A stretch of 64,000 nt of DNA from Trichococcus sp. K1Tr (GCF_028309625.1 NZ_JAQMHR010000009.1:1-64000), one strand, 5' to 3'; counted from the first letter of the stretch, positions 12,174 to 22,144 are shown. Translations and numbers: made by a program. The notes: generated from the letters alone by a model not told the origin.

Positions 12174-13475
12174 TTACATATTAGCTGCAGAACTCTCAAA
12201 TTCAGTGGTATTGAGTCCTTTTTCTTCTTCAATAGCTTCTTTTTCTGCAATCTTAAACCATGGATACCATAAAAATATCGGTAAAATCTGAGTTACAATT
12301 TGTAAAATTAAAATTCTCACCCCACCTTGCAAAAACGCACCAAACCCAATAGGCAATCCAAACACATGCGCCGATCCATTAAAATGCGGAACTAAACCAA
12401 TTTTTATAACAAAATACGATAAACTCAACATTAGTAAGCTATTGGTTAAGAATGGGAAAAGAAATTTAAAATTTAAAACCAATGGTAGCCCGAAATTCAT
12501 TGGTTCTCCAATACCAAATATTGATGGACCTAATGTTAATTTCCCAACCTCTCTGAATCTTTTACTCCGCGATCTCATTAGTAAGAAAATCAACGCCAAT
12601 TGATAACCACCAAAGTTGACTAAACTGTAAAAAGCAAATCCTGCAATATTCGGAGGTGTATGCCCCGCCGCTAGAGCTTCTAGGTTTTGAATATCAAGAG
12701 CCATCCATAAGGGTTGAACAAATGGCATAATAACATTTTGTCCATGTATTCCAAAAAACCATAAGATATTGGCTAATAGGGACACAATTAACACTGCGCC
12801 TAGACTACCACCCAGCTGTTGCATTGGAGCTTGTAGTAAAGAATACACAGCTTGATGTAAGCTACCAAATGAAGTTAAAGAAAATACATATCCAACTAAC
12901 ATAAAGAGTACACCTATAGTTAAAGTAGGGATAATACCTGCAAATACATTTGCTACCATAGGAGGAACGCCTTCAGGCATTTTTATTGTGAATCCTCTTT
13001 GCTTAAATTCAATAAATATTTTGGAAGAAATCATTGCAACAATTAACGCAGAGAATGCTCCAGAAGCGCCTAACCATTGAACTGGGACAGCTCCTCCACC
13101 ATTTTTTTCTAAGATACCACCGGGTGTTAAAATTAAAAACCCGAACAATGCTGCCACTGCAGCTGCAACTCCATCATCATCTCTTAATGTTAAATGTACA
13201 ATGTTTTTTGTTATGAATATTACCATGTACACTGCTAATAGACCCAAAGTATAAGTGGTTGTATTACTTAATATAGGGAGCATACCAGAATTACTTACAA
13301 AATCAGTTAATGGTTTGAACGGGATAACATAGGCTAATAATGAAAAGGATCCTAAAACGGTTAGTGGTAAAGTTGCCATCATTCCAGAAGACAGCCCTTG
13401 AACCCATGTATGATTTGATATTTTCTCTAGCGTAGGTGATAGTTTTTCGAAAAATTTAATAAATAGTTCTTCCAT
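12174..13475 (-). CDS. PTS EIIC component, lactose/cellobiose family
   Basis: A 433-residue polytopic membrane protein, the sugar-translocating EIIC of the lactose/cellobiose/diacetylchitobiose PTS family (CelB type). It begins with the typical soluble MEELFIKFFEKLSPTLEKIS segment and the first helix. Later it has the conserved FFGIHGQNVIMP loop and the GEPMNFGLPLVLN substrate-site motif. No EIIB or EIIA lies next to it, so it must borrow partners from elsewhere. Base composition is much more AT-rich than the neighbouring xyl genes, suggesting separate acquisition. ATAGGAGGAAG precedes the ATG. Substrate unknown; a beta-glucoside or xyloside is possible. Confidence 0.85.
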   Translation of the reverse strand: MEELFIKFFEKLSPTLEKISNHTWVQGLSSGMMATLPLTVLGSFSLLAYVIPFKPLTDFVSNSGMLPILSNTTTYTLGLLAVYMVIFITKNIVHLTLRDDDGVAAAVAALFGFLILTPGGILEKNGGGAVPVQWLGASGAFSALIVAMISSKIFIEFKQRGFTIKMPEGVPPMVANVFAGIIPTLTIGVLFMLVGYVFSLTSFGSLHQAVYSLLQAPMQQLGGSLGAVLIVSLLANILWFFGIHGQNVIMPFVQPLWMALDIQNLEALAAGHTPPNIAGFAFYSLVNFGGYQLALIFLLMRSRSKRFREVGKLTLGPSIFGIGEPMNFGLPLVLNFKFLFPFLTNSLLMLSLSYFVIKIGLVPHFNGSAHVFGLPIGFGAFLQGGVRILILQIVTQILPIFLWYPWFKIAEKEAIEEEKGLNTTEFESSAANM

Positions 13476-13561
13476 GATTACTTCCTCCTATTATGTTTCA
13501 ATTCACATTAACTATGTGCAAAAAGAATTTCATTTATTTATATAAGTTGAACCGAATTATT

Positions 13562-13747
13562 TCACCTCCTACTACCTTGTAGAGGAAGAACAGTATGATG
13601 CCGCTGCTTTTCTGCATTTTTTGGTTCATTTTGGGCAACTTAATCATCCACCACCATAATGCGTTTCACTTTGACCGCGCTAGTCCATTGTGTCACGACG
13701 ATTCCGTGAACGAGTCGTTCACCAATTCGAGCTAATACTAATCTCAT
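13562..13747 (-). pseudogene. Remnant of a mannose/sorbose-family PTS EIIB gene
   Basis: From an ATG at 13747 the minus strand reads MRLVLARIGERLVHGIVVTQ, a W, and on to RIMVVDD, then an in-frame TAA at 13640-13642. The same frame resumes VAQNEPKNAEKQRHHTVLP and stops at 13562. This is the N-terminus of a mannose/fructose/sorbose-family EIIB, where the DDRLIHGQV motif carries the phosphorylated His (here ERLVHG) and the strand ending VVDD is followed by a NE motif. With a nonsense codon and only about 60 of 160 residues left, it is dead. It lies 16 bases downstream of the second GH31 gene. Confidence 0.7.
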
Positions 13748-13763
13748 TTTTTATTTCTTCTTT

Positions 13764-15821
13764 TCAATTTTCGAATATTTCTGCTATATCGTGTTCGAGG
13801 GGTACACCTTCTTTGCAAAATACCGGAATGGTGTCTAATATGACGACAATATTGTACGTCCGGCCGCCAGTGTAAACTTCTTTCGTGAAAACATGGATCC
13901 AGTTACAGCCTTTCGGCAAGTAAACCGGCATGTGGGTTATGCCCTCCGTCACCACCGGGGCAACCAATAAATCGCTGCCAAATAAATAATGAGTGGTTTC
14001 TTCCCAAGCTTTGGGATCGTCCGGGAATTCAATGAACAGACTGCGCATGATAGGTAAGCCCGTTTTGGCGCTCTCATCATATACCTCCGCCATGTAATTC
14101 TTGAGTCGTGTCCTGATGTGCGTGAAACACGTCAAGATACCTTCTACTTCTTCGCCAAAAGACCAGATTTCATTGGGTCCGCCACTTGTCCGAACTCCGC
14201 CTCCCGAAGTCCCGATTTTTTGGGTGTGGGGTTGGCGATCGCCGTGCATGCGCAGAATCGGACTGAAAACAGCGAACTGGAACCAGCGGATCATCAGCTC
14301 CTTGAATCGCGGGGACTGACTGTTCCCGCTATGGAAACCGCCGATGTCACTCGTCCACCAGGCGATGCCACTGATGCCCATGCTAAGACCGATTTGGATT
14401 TGCCTTCTTAATGAAGCGAATGAACTTTCGATATCCCCCGACCAAGCTAACGCCCCATATTTCTGGGAGTTAAACCATGCAGAGCGGATCAAGGTTGGTG
14501 CCGTATTCGCTCTTTCTGGATCTGCTTGGATTGCCTGCAAGTAATGAAAAGGGTATTTATTGGCATATTTTTCCAAACTTCCGTCGTACACTAGGTATTC
14601 CTTGTGTTGGTACGTATCTATTTCCGGCTCGGCTTGGTCAGCCCAGAACAAGGAAACTCCCTTGCGCCGGTAATTTTCGTCTAAGACCTGACGCAGGTGC
14701 TCTTTTGTCTCTGGATGGAAGAAATCTAACAAGGCTTTGCCAGAAAAGGGGATATCTTTCTTCGTGACCGATCGAATCAAGAGTTGATTGTTCCGGTAGC
14801 CCAGATAGTACCGGCTTTGCTCAGTTACCGTCGGCCATAGCGACACCATCAGTTGGGTGCCGGTGGCTTTAATTTCTTCCGCAAATGCCTCGATGCCGTC
14901 CCAATAGTGGGAATCAAAAGAGAAATCGCCATCTGTCGTCCAATGATAATAGTCGATGACTAATACGGAAGGTGCAATGCCCCGTTTAATATAGCCTTGA
15001 TAAACTGCTCTTAATTCATCCAAGGTCTGGTAACGCAGCTTGCTCTGCCATAACCCTAACAGTTCAGACGATGCCTGAGGAGTGCGGCCAGTCATTTGCG
15101 TATAGTTTTCGATGACCTGCTTCGGATTTTCACCGACAGTCACTAGGTAATCGATAACGGTCGTGTTGTTACTCTTCCAAATTTTCTGGTTGCGTCCAAA
15201 CGTAACTTCTCCGATTGCCGCATTATTCCAGATGAATCCGTATTGCTTATCAGAAAGATAGAACGGAATTGTCGTCTGGGAGTTCCGTTGTAACAATTCA
15301 TAGGTGTCACCATTTTTATCCAGGTTCTCTTCTTGGTATCCACCCATCCCGTACAGTTTCTCATCCAGGTCTCCTTCAAATCGTAGCGTCGCCTGGTAGG
15401 TATGTTCACCTAGGTGGGTAAATTCCCGCGGTGAAATATTCAACGATGAAGTCGGCTCATCCGGAATCGGAATATGATCGTCAATGCCTACCGTACGTCG
15501 GAATTGGCTTTGCTGCCGGGTGTATTCCTCCAGGATTTTTATCCCGTTGTTGTAAAATGTCAACTTTTCCCCATCGTATACACCGGTCAATCGGTTGTTG
15601 GTAATGGTCAATCGGTCCGATGTCGCCGTGATAGATGCTGTCGTCGGGCCGTTCTTTTCCAATTCTTCCATTCCGTGCAATGGGTCGAAACCCTTGTGAT
15701 CGGGATAACAGGTGACGCGCACGGTATCTCGCCCCCATTCCTCGACTTTCAGACATTGATCGCGATCTTTCACAATGAAGGCCTGTTCGGAAACTGTCAC
15801 TTCTTTTGATTTAAAGAGCAT
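13764..15821 (-). CDS. GH31 alpha-glucosidase/alpha-xylosidase, copy 2
   Basis: A 685-residue intracellular GH31 glycosidase. The frame is open further upstream, but the ATG at 15821 (MLFKSKEVTV) has GGAGG in place and lies just past the upstream gene's stop, so it is the start. The N-terminal beta domain is followed by the barrel with nucleophile D395 (LFWADQAEPE) and acid/base D463 (LAWSGDIESS). It is clearly a paralogue of the gene at 15850, with shared runs such as RFKELMIRWFQFAVFSPILR. Its place in the xylose operon suggests that the pair releases alpha-linked xylose or glucose from xyloglucan-type oligosaccharides. Which bond each cleaves cannot be told from sequence. Confidence 0.85.
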   Translation of the reverse strand: MLFKSKEVTVSEQAFIVKDRDQCLKVEEWGRDTVRVTCYPDHKGFDPLHGMEELEKNGPTTASITATSDRLTITNNRLTGVYDGEKLTFYNNGIKILEEYTRQQSQFRRTVGIDDHIPIPDEPTSSLNISPREFTHLGEHTYQATLRFEGDLDEKLYGMGGYQEENLDKNGDTYELLQRNSQTTIPFYLSDKQYGFIWNNAAIGEVTFGRNQKIWKSNNTTVIDYLVTVGENPKQVIENYTQMTGRTPQASSELLGLWQSKLRYQTLDELRAVYQGYIKRGIAPSVLVIDYYHWTTDGDFSFDSHYWDGIEAFAEEIKATGTQLMVSLWPTVTEQSRYYLGYRNNQLLIRSVTKKDIPFSGKALLDFFHPETKEHLRQVLDENYRRKGVSLFWADQAEPEIDTYQHKEYLVYDGSLEKYANKYPFHYLQAIQADPERANTAPTLIRSAWFNSQKYGALAWSGDIESSFASLRRQIQIGLSMGISGIAWWTSDIGGFHSGNSQSPRFKELMIRWFQFAVFSPILRMHGDRQPHTQKIGTSGGGVRTSGGPNEIWSFGEEVEGILTCFTHIRTRLKNYMAEVYDESAKTGLPIMRSLFIEFPDDPKAWEETTHYLFGSDLLVAPVVTEGITHMPVYLPKGCNWIHVFTKEVYTGGRTYNIVVILDTIPVFCKEGVPLEHDIAEIFEN

Positions 15822-15849
15822 GGCTTCTTTCCTCCAATCGGTTTGCCCC

Positions 15850-17928
15850 TTATTCCCCGTTCTTTTTGGCATATTCGCCCAACGCTTCAAAACGTTTAGA
15901 GGCGGATGCTTTGATAAAGACTGGAATTTGTTCAAGCGGTGCTGTGACAGAATAAGTCGCTCCGCCGGCGTACTCTTCACCTGTGAAGAGGTGTCTCCAG
16001 TTTTCGCCTCCTGGCAAGTAAACATCCCGACCTCTTTCTTTGTAGTTCATGATCGGTGCAACTAGGATGTCGGAACCGAGCATATAGGTATTGTCGACTT
16101 CCCAGGCTTTTTCGTCCTCTGGGAATTCGTAGAACAAGGTCCGCATAATCGGATAGCCGTGTTCATGTGCTTCCGTCATCGTTTCCGCCAAGTAGTCTTT
16201 CAATCCTTCCCTTATTTCAACGTAATCTGTCATGATGGTTTCGACTTCACTGCCGTAGGACCAAATTTCATTCGGTGCGCCTGTCGGCATCGAGCCACCG
16301 CCGGAATTGGAGAGCGGTTTGCTGTGCGGCAGACGGTCTCCATGCATGCGCAATATCGGAGAGAACGTGCTATATTGGAACCAGCGGACCATCAATTCGC
16401 GGAATTCCGGGTCTTCCGGATTACCGCCATGGAAGCCGCCGATGTCAGTCGTCCACCACGGGATGCCGGCCATCCCCATGTTCAAGCCGGAGTTGACTTG
16501 ATTATGGAAGGCTTCGAAGCTGGAATCAATATCCCCAGACCAAGCCAAAGCACCGTATTTCTGAGCGCCTGCCCAGGCACCGCGGACCAAAGTCACAACT
16601 GCTTCATTTGAGTCTTTATTGCCGTCGTAGACCATCTTCAGGTAGCCGTTTGGATACAGGTTACCACTTTCCACGGCCGTTCCGGCATGGTAGCGGTAAT
16701 TTTCGAAATCATAAACAGCGTAGCCCGGTTCAGCCACGTCCACCCAGTAGTAATCGATCCCAATGTCTTTGTAGTTTTTCTTGATCAGGTTCCAGACATA
16801 GTCACGGGCATCTGGATTGGTCGTATCCATGAAGACGGTGTTTCCTTGAATCTGCATCGTCATGCGTACACCGCGGTTCACTTTGATCAAATACCCACCT
16901 TGGAGATACTGCTCATAGTTGTAGGCATCGGATTGGACGGTTGGCCAAATCGAGATCAACGGTTCGACATGGTACTCTTCCTTGAGCGTTTTGACCAATT
17001 TTTCCGGTTCCGGCCAAAACTCGGGATCAAAACGGTACTCCCCTTGCTTCGGCCAGTGAAAATAGTCAATAGCAATGCTAGAAAGCTTAATACCACGTTG
17101 TTTGTAGCCTTCCACCACTTCCAAAACCTCTCCCGGAGTGCGGTAGCGCAATTTACTTTGCCATAAGCCGAGCAGGTTTTTTGGCATTTTCGGAACACGC
17201 CCCGTTACGCTCGTGTATTGCTCCATGATGGCTTTGGGCGAATTACCGGCTGTGATCCAATAATCGATATAATCAGTGCCGTACATTTCCCATTCGGTCA
17301 TATTCTTGGCAAAGGTCACTTTCCCTATACCAGGATGATTCCACAAGAAACCATAATTCCGGCTCGAAACGTAGAATGGAACTGACATTTGTGAATTACG
17401 TTGCGCCAATTCAAGCATAGTATTCTTGAGATCTAGGTAATTTTGTTGGTATTGACCCATCCCATAGATTTTTTCCTGTACATTTGGTTCAAAGCGGACT
17501 TTCGTCCGGAAGTTCGCCCCGTCGTTGTTGGCCCGGTATTCACGAGATTTCAATTTCAAAGTTGAGTTGAAGTCCTTGGTGAATTCGACCGTCCCAACAT
17601 CCTCGCTGCCATCGTCATGCTTAACGGCTCTCAAACGGATGAATTCTTTTAAGAGGACTTCACCCTTTTCATTGTAAAACGTCAAACGATCCCGGTGATC
17701 AAGGACAGCTTTTATTTTACCGTTCACGATGGTAGCTTGGTTGTCTTTGTAATACGTCTTAACCAGCTGCTCGTCGTAGTCATGCGGTTCGGTCAAGGCA
17801 TTTTCCCGACCAACAAAGTGTTGATCCAAAAACGAACGCACCCGAAGTGCATTTTGGCCCCATGGTTCGATAATCAATAATTCATCATCGTATTTTTTGA
17901 CGATTCGATTTGCTTCAATTGTAATCAT
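15850..17928 (-). CDS. GH31 alpha-xylosidase-like enzyme, copy 1
   Basis: A 692-residue cytoplasmic GH31 enzyme, the likely source of free xylose for XylA/XylB. The nucleophile is D397 in YYWVDVAEPG and the acid/base is D466 in LAWSGDIDSS. The stretch IPWWTTDIGGFHGGNPEDPE precedes the conserved FSPILRMHGDR strand. It is somewhat shorter than E. coli YicI (772). AACAGGAGG precedes the ATG. It follows xylB by 22 bases and precedes its paralogue by 28 bases, so all four genes should be one transcript from the xylA promoter. Xyloside specificity is inferred from the operon. Confidence 0.87.
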   Translation of the reverse strand: MITIEANRIVKKYDDELLIIEPWGQNALRVRSFLDQHFVGRENALTEPHDYDEQLVKTYYKDNQATIVNGKIKAVLDHRDRLTFYNEKGEVLLKEFIRLRAVKHDDGSEDVGTVEFTKDFNSTLKLKSREYRANNDGANFRTKVRFEPNVQEKIYGMGQYQQNYLDLKNTMLELAQRNSQMSVPFYVSSRNYGFLWNHPGIGKVTFAKNMTEWEMYGTDYIDYWITAGNSPKAIMEQYTSVTGRVPKMPKNLLGLWQSKLRYRTPGEVLEVVEGYKQRGIKLSSIAIDYFHWPKQGEYRFDPEFWPEPEKLVKTLKEEYHVEPLISIWPTVQSDAYNYEQYLQGGYLIKVNRGVRMTMQIQGNTVFMDTTNPDARDYVWNLIKKNYKDIGIDYYWVDVAEPGYAVYDFENYRYHAGTAVESGNLYPNGYLKMVYDGNKDSNEAVVTLVRGAWAGAQKYGALAWSGDIDSSFEAFHNQVNSGLNMGMAGIPWWTTDIGGFHGGNPEDPEFRELMVRWFQYSTFSPILRMHGDRLPHSKPLSNSGGGSMPTGAPNEIWSYGSEVETIMTDYVEIREGLKDYLAETMTEAHEHGYPIMRTLFYEFPEDEKAWEVDNTYMLGSDILVAPIMNYKERGRDVYLPGGENWRHLFTGEEYAGGATYSVTAPLEQIPVFIKASASKRFEALGEYAKKNGE

Positions 17929-17950
17929 GTTTTCCTCCTGTTAGAATGTA

Positions 17951-19444
17951 TCACAAAGTACTTAGTGCATGGGACAAATCTTTTGTCGCTCCATACACCT
18001 GTGTGTATAAGTCGTAAACGGTTGTGTATTTTTCCACGTTTTCCGGAATAGGCCGGACGACATCTTTGTAGGCAACAAACACATCTGCGCAAGCAGTCAC
18101 TGTCGGGAACCAGCCAAGTCCGACCGCTGCCAGCATTGCAGCACCCAAACCAGGTCCCTGTTCGACTTCCAGACAGGTGATTTCGGCATCAAACACATCT
18201 GCTTGGATCTGCAGCCAATCCGGATTTTTGGCTCCTCCGCCAACGGAAACGATCCGTTTGAAGGCTTTGCCTGCGACTTGCTCCATCAATACTTGCGAAT
18301 CCTTCAAGGAGAAGGTGATGCCTTCCAGAACCGCTCGTCCAAAATGTTTGATCGTGTGATTCGTGTCCATCCCGATGAAGCTGCCGCGGATTCGGCTATC
18401 GACATGCGGTGTGCGTTCGCCAACGATATACGGTGTGAACAACAAGCCATCCGAACCCGGTTTGATGGCATCCATGCCTTCAAGCAGTTCTTCGAACGTA
18501 CTGTCCGGCGCGAACGTATCCTTGAACCAGTTGAGGCTGTGCCCTGCCGCCAAAGTGACACCCATCGAGTAGTATCCATCCTCAATCGTGTGGTTAAACA
18601 GGTGCAGTTTACCTTGGTAATCCTGCTCAGCCGAATCCTCGAATGCGAGGAACACACCGGATGTTCCGATGCTGGCCATGCCTGTCTCAGCATTCACGAT
18701 ACCGGCGCCGATCGCAGCGCAGGCGTTGTCCGCCCCACCCGCAAAGATTTTTACTTCCTTCTCAAAGCCGAAGCGGTTCGCCAGTTCCGGCCGCAGGTTT
18801 CCGGTCGTGCCCGAAGATCCGATCAATTCAGGAAGATATGCAGCAGGAATTCGGAATTTTTCAAGAATCGGTTTGGACCATTCTTTCTTTTCCGCATCCA
18901 GAAGCAGCGTGCCGGCTGCATCCGAGTAATCCATATGCATGGTGCCGGTCATCCAATATCCCAGATAATCCTTTGGCAACAGCATATGCCGCACCTTGTC
19001 CCAGATTTCCGGCTCATTTTCCTGGATCCATAGAATTTTCGGTAAAGTGAATCCTTCCAACGCGATGTTTTTCGTGATCGCAAGCAGTTCTTCTCCGAAG
19101 GTATCCATGATTTCTGCACACTGTTTGGTTGTCCTGACATCGTTCCAAAGGATCGCATTGCGGAGGACATTATTCCCTTCATCCAGCACAACCAAACTAT
19201 GCATCTGTCCGGAGAAGCTGATTCCCTCCAAATTTTCGGTGAAGTCCGCTACTTCATCCTTCAACCTGTCCAGCACGTACTCGCAGGCCAGGATCCATTG
19301 TCCCGGATCCTGCTCGCTGTAGCCGGATTTCGGATGGATCAGCGGATACTCTTTTTGGGCGGAAGCTACTGCCTTGCCTTGCTCATCCAACAGCAACCCC
19401 TTCAATGAACTTGTTCCCAAGTCTATTCCTAACACATACGCCAT
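17951..19444 (-). CDS. xylB: Xylulokinase
   Basis: A 497-residue FGGY-family kinase that phosphorylates D-xylulose with ATP to feed the pentose phosphate/phosphoketolase route. It starts with the phosphate-1 motif LGIDLGTSSLKGLLLDE. GGADNACAAIGAGI and VGGGAKNPDWLQIQADVF are the second-domain nucleotide-binding motifs. SGQMHSLVVLDEG carries the sugar-binding MH pair typical of xylulokinases. Length is normal for the family. It lies 52 bases downstream of xylA. Confidence 0.95.
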   Translation of the reverse strand: MAYVLGIDLGTSSLKGLLLDEQGKAVASAQKEYPLIHPKSGYSEQDPGQWILACEYVLDRLKDEVADFTENLEGISFSGQMHSLVVLDEGNNVLRNAILWNDVRTTKQCAEIMDTFGEELLAITKNIALEGFTLPKILWIQENEPEIWDKVRHMLLPKDYLGYWMTGTMHMDYSDAAGTLLLDAEKKEWSKPILEKFRIPAAYLPELIGSSGTTGNLRPELANRFGFEKEVKIFAGGADNACAAIGAGIVNAETGMASIGTSGVFLAFEDSAEQDYQGKLHLFNHTIEDGYYSMGVTLAAGHSLNWFKDTFAPDSTFEELLEGMDAIKPGSDGLLFTPYIVGERTPHVDSRIRGSFIGMDTNHTIKHFGRAVLEGITFSLKDSQVLMEQVAGKAFKRIVSVGGGAKNPDWLQIQADVFDAEITCLEVEQGPGLGAAMLAAVGLGWFPTVTACADVFVAYKDVVRPIPENVEKYTTVYDLYTQVYGATKDLSHALSTL

Positions 19445-19496
19445 AATTTCTGCTCCTCTTCTGTTGCATCCATCAGCCGAACGACTTCTGTATGGA

Positions 19497-20804
19497 TTAT
19501 ACTAAGTAGTCATTCAAACGTGATTTGACGAATTCAAGATGGCTAGATTCCAGTTTGATGTCTCCGTTTTGCAGGGAATACTCTGTCAATGATTCCAAAG
19601 TTTCTTCATCAGACAAGATTCTTGCGCCGACACCTTCGTTGTAGCTGGCATAGCGTTTGTCTTTCAGATCATCGAAGAAACGTTCCTCTTTCAACTTGGC
19701 AGCAGCTTTCAATCCGCGGGCAAAAGTGTCCATCCCGGCAATGTGTGCCAATAACAGATCTTCCATCTCGAATGAAGAGCGGCGTACTTTGGAATCGAAG
19801 TTGATTCCGCCCGGTGCAATCCCACCGTTTTCAAGGATTTCATACATAGCCAATGTCGTATCGTAGATGTTAGTCGGGAATTCGTCTGTATCCCAGCCCA
19901 ACAGCATGTCGCCTTGGTTGGCATCGATCGATCCAAGCGCATCGTAGCAACGGGCCACATTCATTTCATGTTCAAATGTATGTCCAGCCAATGTCGCATG
20001 GTTCGCTTCCAGGTTAAGTTTGAAGTCGCCTTCCAAACCATATTTTTGGATAAAGGCCATTGTTGTTGCCGCATCGAAGTCATATTGGTGTTTCGACGGC
20101 TCCATCGGTTTTGGTTCAATCAGGAACTGTGGTTTGTGGCCGATCTTCTCGCCGTAAGCAACTGCCATTTTGAACAAGCGGGCAATGTTGTCCTGCTCGA
20201 ATTTCATATCCGTATTCAACAAGGACTCATAGCCTTCACGGCCGCCCCAGAAGACGTAGTTTGCGCCGCCCAATTTCTTGCTGATGTCCAAGCCTTTTTT
20301 GACTTGTGCTGCCGCATAGGCAAAAACTTCAGCGCTATTGGAGGAAGCTGCCCCGTTCACATAACGTGGGTGGGAGAACATGTTTGCTGTGTTCCACAAC
20401 AGTTTGATGCCGGTTTGATCCATCTTCTCTTTGATCAGGTCCGTGATTTCATCGATGTTATTGAAGAATTCTTCCAGTGAATTTCCTTCCGGTGCGATAT
20501 CGACATCGTGGAAGCAGAAGAATTCAACATCCAGTTTTTCCAAAATTTCAAAGAAAGCTTCCACGCGGTTCTTTGCGGTTTCAATTGGAGTGGAACCTTC
20601 CCATGTGCGGATGTTCGTAGGACTTCCGAAAGGATCGGAGCCGTCTTGCGTCATTGTGTGCCAGTATGCGACACCGAAACGCAAATGTTCCTTCATCGTT
20701 TTGCCCATCACCACTTCTGACGGATTGTAATGGCGGAACGCCATTGGATTTTCTGTGGTAACGCCTTCATATTTGATTTTATCTACTGTTGAAAAATAAC
20801 TCAT
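19497..20804 (-). CDS. xylA: Xylose isomerase
   Basis: A 435-residue class II xylose isomerase converting D-xylose to D-xylulose. It shows the catalytic [12 protein letters not shown] strand near residue 100, the metal-ligand segment [16 protein letters not shown], and [18 protein letters not shown] with the conserved Glu and His. [10 protein letters not shown] and [11 protein letters not shown] supply further metal ligands. AGGAGG precedes the ATG. It is the first gene of the xyl operon, under the promoter/operator listed at 20841-20907 and divergent from the ROK repressor. Confidence 0.96.
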   Translation of the reverse strand: MSYFSTVDKIKYEGVTTENPMAFRHYNPSEVVMGKTMKEHLRFGVAYWHTMTQDGSDPFGSPTNIRTWEGSTPIETAKNRVEAFFEILEKLDVEFFCFHDVDIAPEGNSLEEFFNNIDEITDLIKEKMDQTGIKLLWNTANMFSHPRYVNGAASSNSAEVFAYAAAQVKKGLDISKKLGGANYVFWGGREGYESLLNTDMKFEQDNIARLFKMAVAYGEKIGHKPQFLIEPKPMEPSKHQYDFDAATTMAFIQKYGLEGDFKLNLEANHATLAGHTFEHEMNVARCYDALGSIDANQGDMLLGWDTDEFPTNIYDTTLAMYEILENGGIAPGGINFDSKVRRSSFEMEDLLLAHIAGMDTFARGLKAAAKLKEERFFDDLKDKRYASYNEGVGARILSDEETLESLTEYSLQNGDIKLESSHLEFVKSRLNDYLV

Positions 20805-20840
20805 TTCTTTTCCTCCTAAAAAATGTTATCTTGTCTTTGG

Positions 20841-20907
20841 GTTAGTTCGCTCAACTAACTCATGAACATAATATAAACGATTATTTTTTTGTTGTCAAGC
20901 GCTTTCA
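20841..20907 (-). promoter_or_regulatory. xylA promoter with cre and xyl operator
   Basis: On the minus strand TTGACA (20893-20898) and TATATT (20870-20875) are exactly 17 bases apart, a near-perfect sigma-A promoter. TGTCAAGCGCTTTCA (20893-20907) is a cre-type site covering the -35 box. The palindrome GTTAGTT-N5-AACTAAC (20841-20859) lies just downstream of the start point and resembles XylR operators. The layout predicts repression by XylR without xylose and by CcpA with glucose. Confidence 0.88.
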
Positions 20908-20940
20908 GAAGATATATGATAGATAACGAAGGAAGAAGGA

Positions 20941-22107
20941 GTGGTTTTATTGATTCATAGCAAATATACGATCCGTGAAAACAATGAGGCAATTATTTTG
21001 AATGCCATCATCAGCCAGAAAGAAATTTCCCGCGCTGAATTGTCCGTCCTTGCCGGTTTGAATAAGGCTTCCGTGTCCGCAATCACCAAAAAACTGTTGG
21101 AAGACGAGTTAATTCATGAAGACCGTATCGGCGATGCAGCCAGAATCGGCGGTCGGAAGCCCATCATGCTCACTTTTAATGGAAAAGCTGCACTGACCCT
21201 TTCCTTGGATGTCGCCCCCAACTACATCGAAGGGCTCATCGCCTATATCGATGGAAGGGTCCTTTATGAATCCGAAATCAGAGGCATCAAAGTTTCTTCA
21301 AACAATGTCCTCGCCTATATCACGGAAATGGTTGAAAAATTGAGTGAACATGCTGTGGAAACCCCGCATGGCATCACCGGAGTCTGCGTTGCAATCCATG
21401 GACTCGTCAATCAGGATGAGGTCATCTTTACGCCCAACTATGCTTTGCAAAGCGATCTGAAGGCTCAATTAGAAGAAATTTTCCCCTTTTATGTATATTT
21501 GGAAAATGAAGCGAATCTGGCGGCACTCGGTGAATATACTTTTGGATCCATTTCGGACAGCGTCGTCAGCCTTAGCATCCATACGGGCATCGGAGCCGGA
21601 ATTGTTGAAAATGGGAAACTGAGGACCGGAAAAAAAGGCAAAGCCGGTGAAATCGGCCACAGTATCCTCTACCCCGATGGCAGAAAATGCCCTTGCGGCA
21701 ATGAAGGTTGCCTCGAACAATATGCTTCCCACCAGGCCATCTACAGCGAATTGGAACAGATGCTTGCGTTGCCGGACCTCAATTCGTCCGTAGTGATTGA
21801 ACGCTACAAAAATGGTGATCCTGTTGTCCAAAAAGCACTCCGGACCAATGCGCATTATTTGAGCATCGCCGTCAATAATCTGGCGGTGATCTACGAACCA
21901 GATCTGGTTGTGATCAACAGTTCCATTTATTCGCAAATCCCTGAGTTGATCCAGATCCTCAAGAACGATCTCAAAGGGAAATTTTCGCACGAGACTCCTG
22001 TCGTCAACAGTTCGCTCAAGCGGAAAGCAACCTTATTCGGGGGTGTGGCCAAGTCCACACAGAATTTCCTGAACATTCAGAACCTAAAAATGAATACAGA
22101 CAACTAA
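20941..22107 (+). CDS. xylR: Xylose repressor, ROK family
   Basis: A 388-residue ROK regulator. The N-terminal winged helix (about 15-75) contains ISRAELSVLAGLNKASVSAI. The sugar-binding ROK domain follows, with SIHTGIGAGIVENGKL and the zinc site GEIGHSILYPDGRKCPCGNE plus GCLEQYAS. The start is either GTG 20941 or, better placed after AAGGAG, TTG 20950. Its divergent position next to xylA and the xyl-type palindrome identify it as XylR. A terminator follows at 22112-22144. Confidence 0.92.
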   Translation: MVLLIHSKYTIRENNEAIILNAIISQKEISRAELSVLAGLNKASVSAITKKLLEDELIHEDRIGDAARIGGRKPIMLTFNGKAALTLSLDVAPNYIEGLIAYIDGRVLYESEIRGIKVSSNNVLAYITEMVEKLSEHAVETPHGITGVCVAIHGLVNQDEVIFTPNYALQSDLKAQLEEIFPFYVYLENEANLAALGEYTFGSISDSVVSLSIHTGIGAGIVENGKLRTGKKGKAGEIGHSILYPDGRKCPCGNEGCLEQYASHQAIYSELEQMLALPDLNSSVVIERYKNGDPVVQKALRTNAHYLSIAVNNLAVIYEPDLVVINSSIYSQIPELIQILKNDLKGKFSHETPVVNSSLKRKATLFGGVAKSTQNFLNIQNLKMNTDN

Positions 22108-22111
22108 AATC

Positions 22112-22144
22112 AAAACCACCCGTATATTGCTAACGGGTGGTTTT
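22112..22144 (+). terminator. Terminator after xylR
   Basis: Perfect arms AAAACCACCCG and CGGGTGGTTTT with an 11-base loop, starting 5 bases after the xylR stop. Confidence 0.9.

Noticed and set aside
15822-16025. 68-residue N-terminal extension of the second GH31 enzyme
   Set aside because: It would overlap the upstream gene by 176 bases; the ATG at 15821 has GGAGG and matches the paralogue's start.
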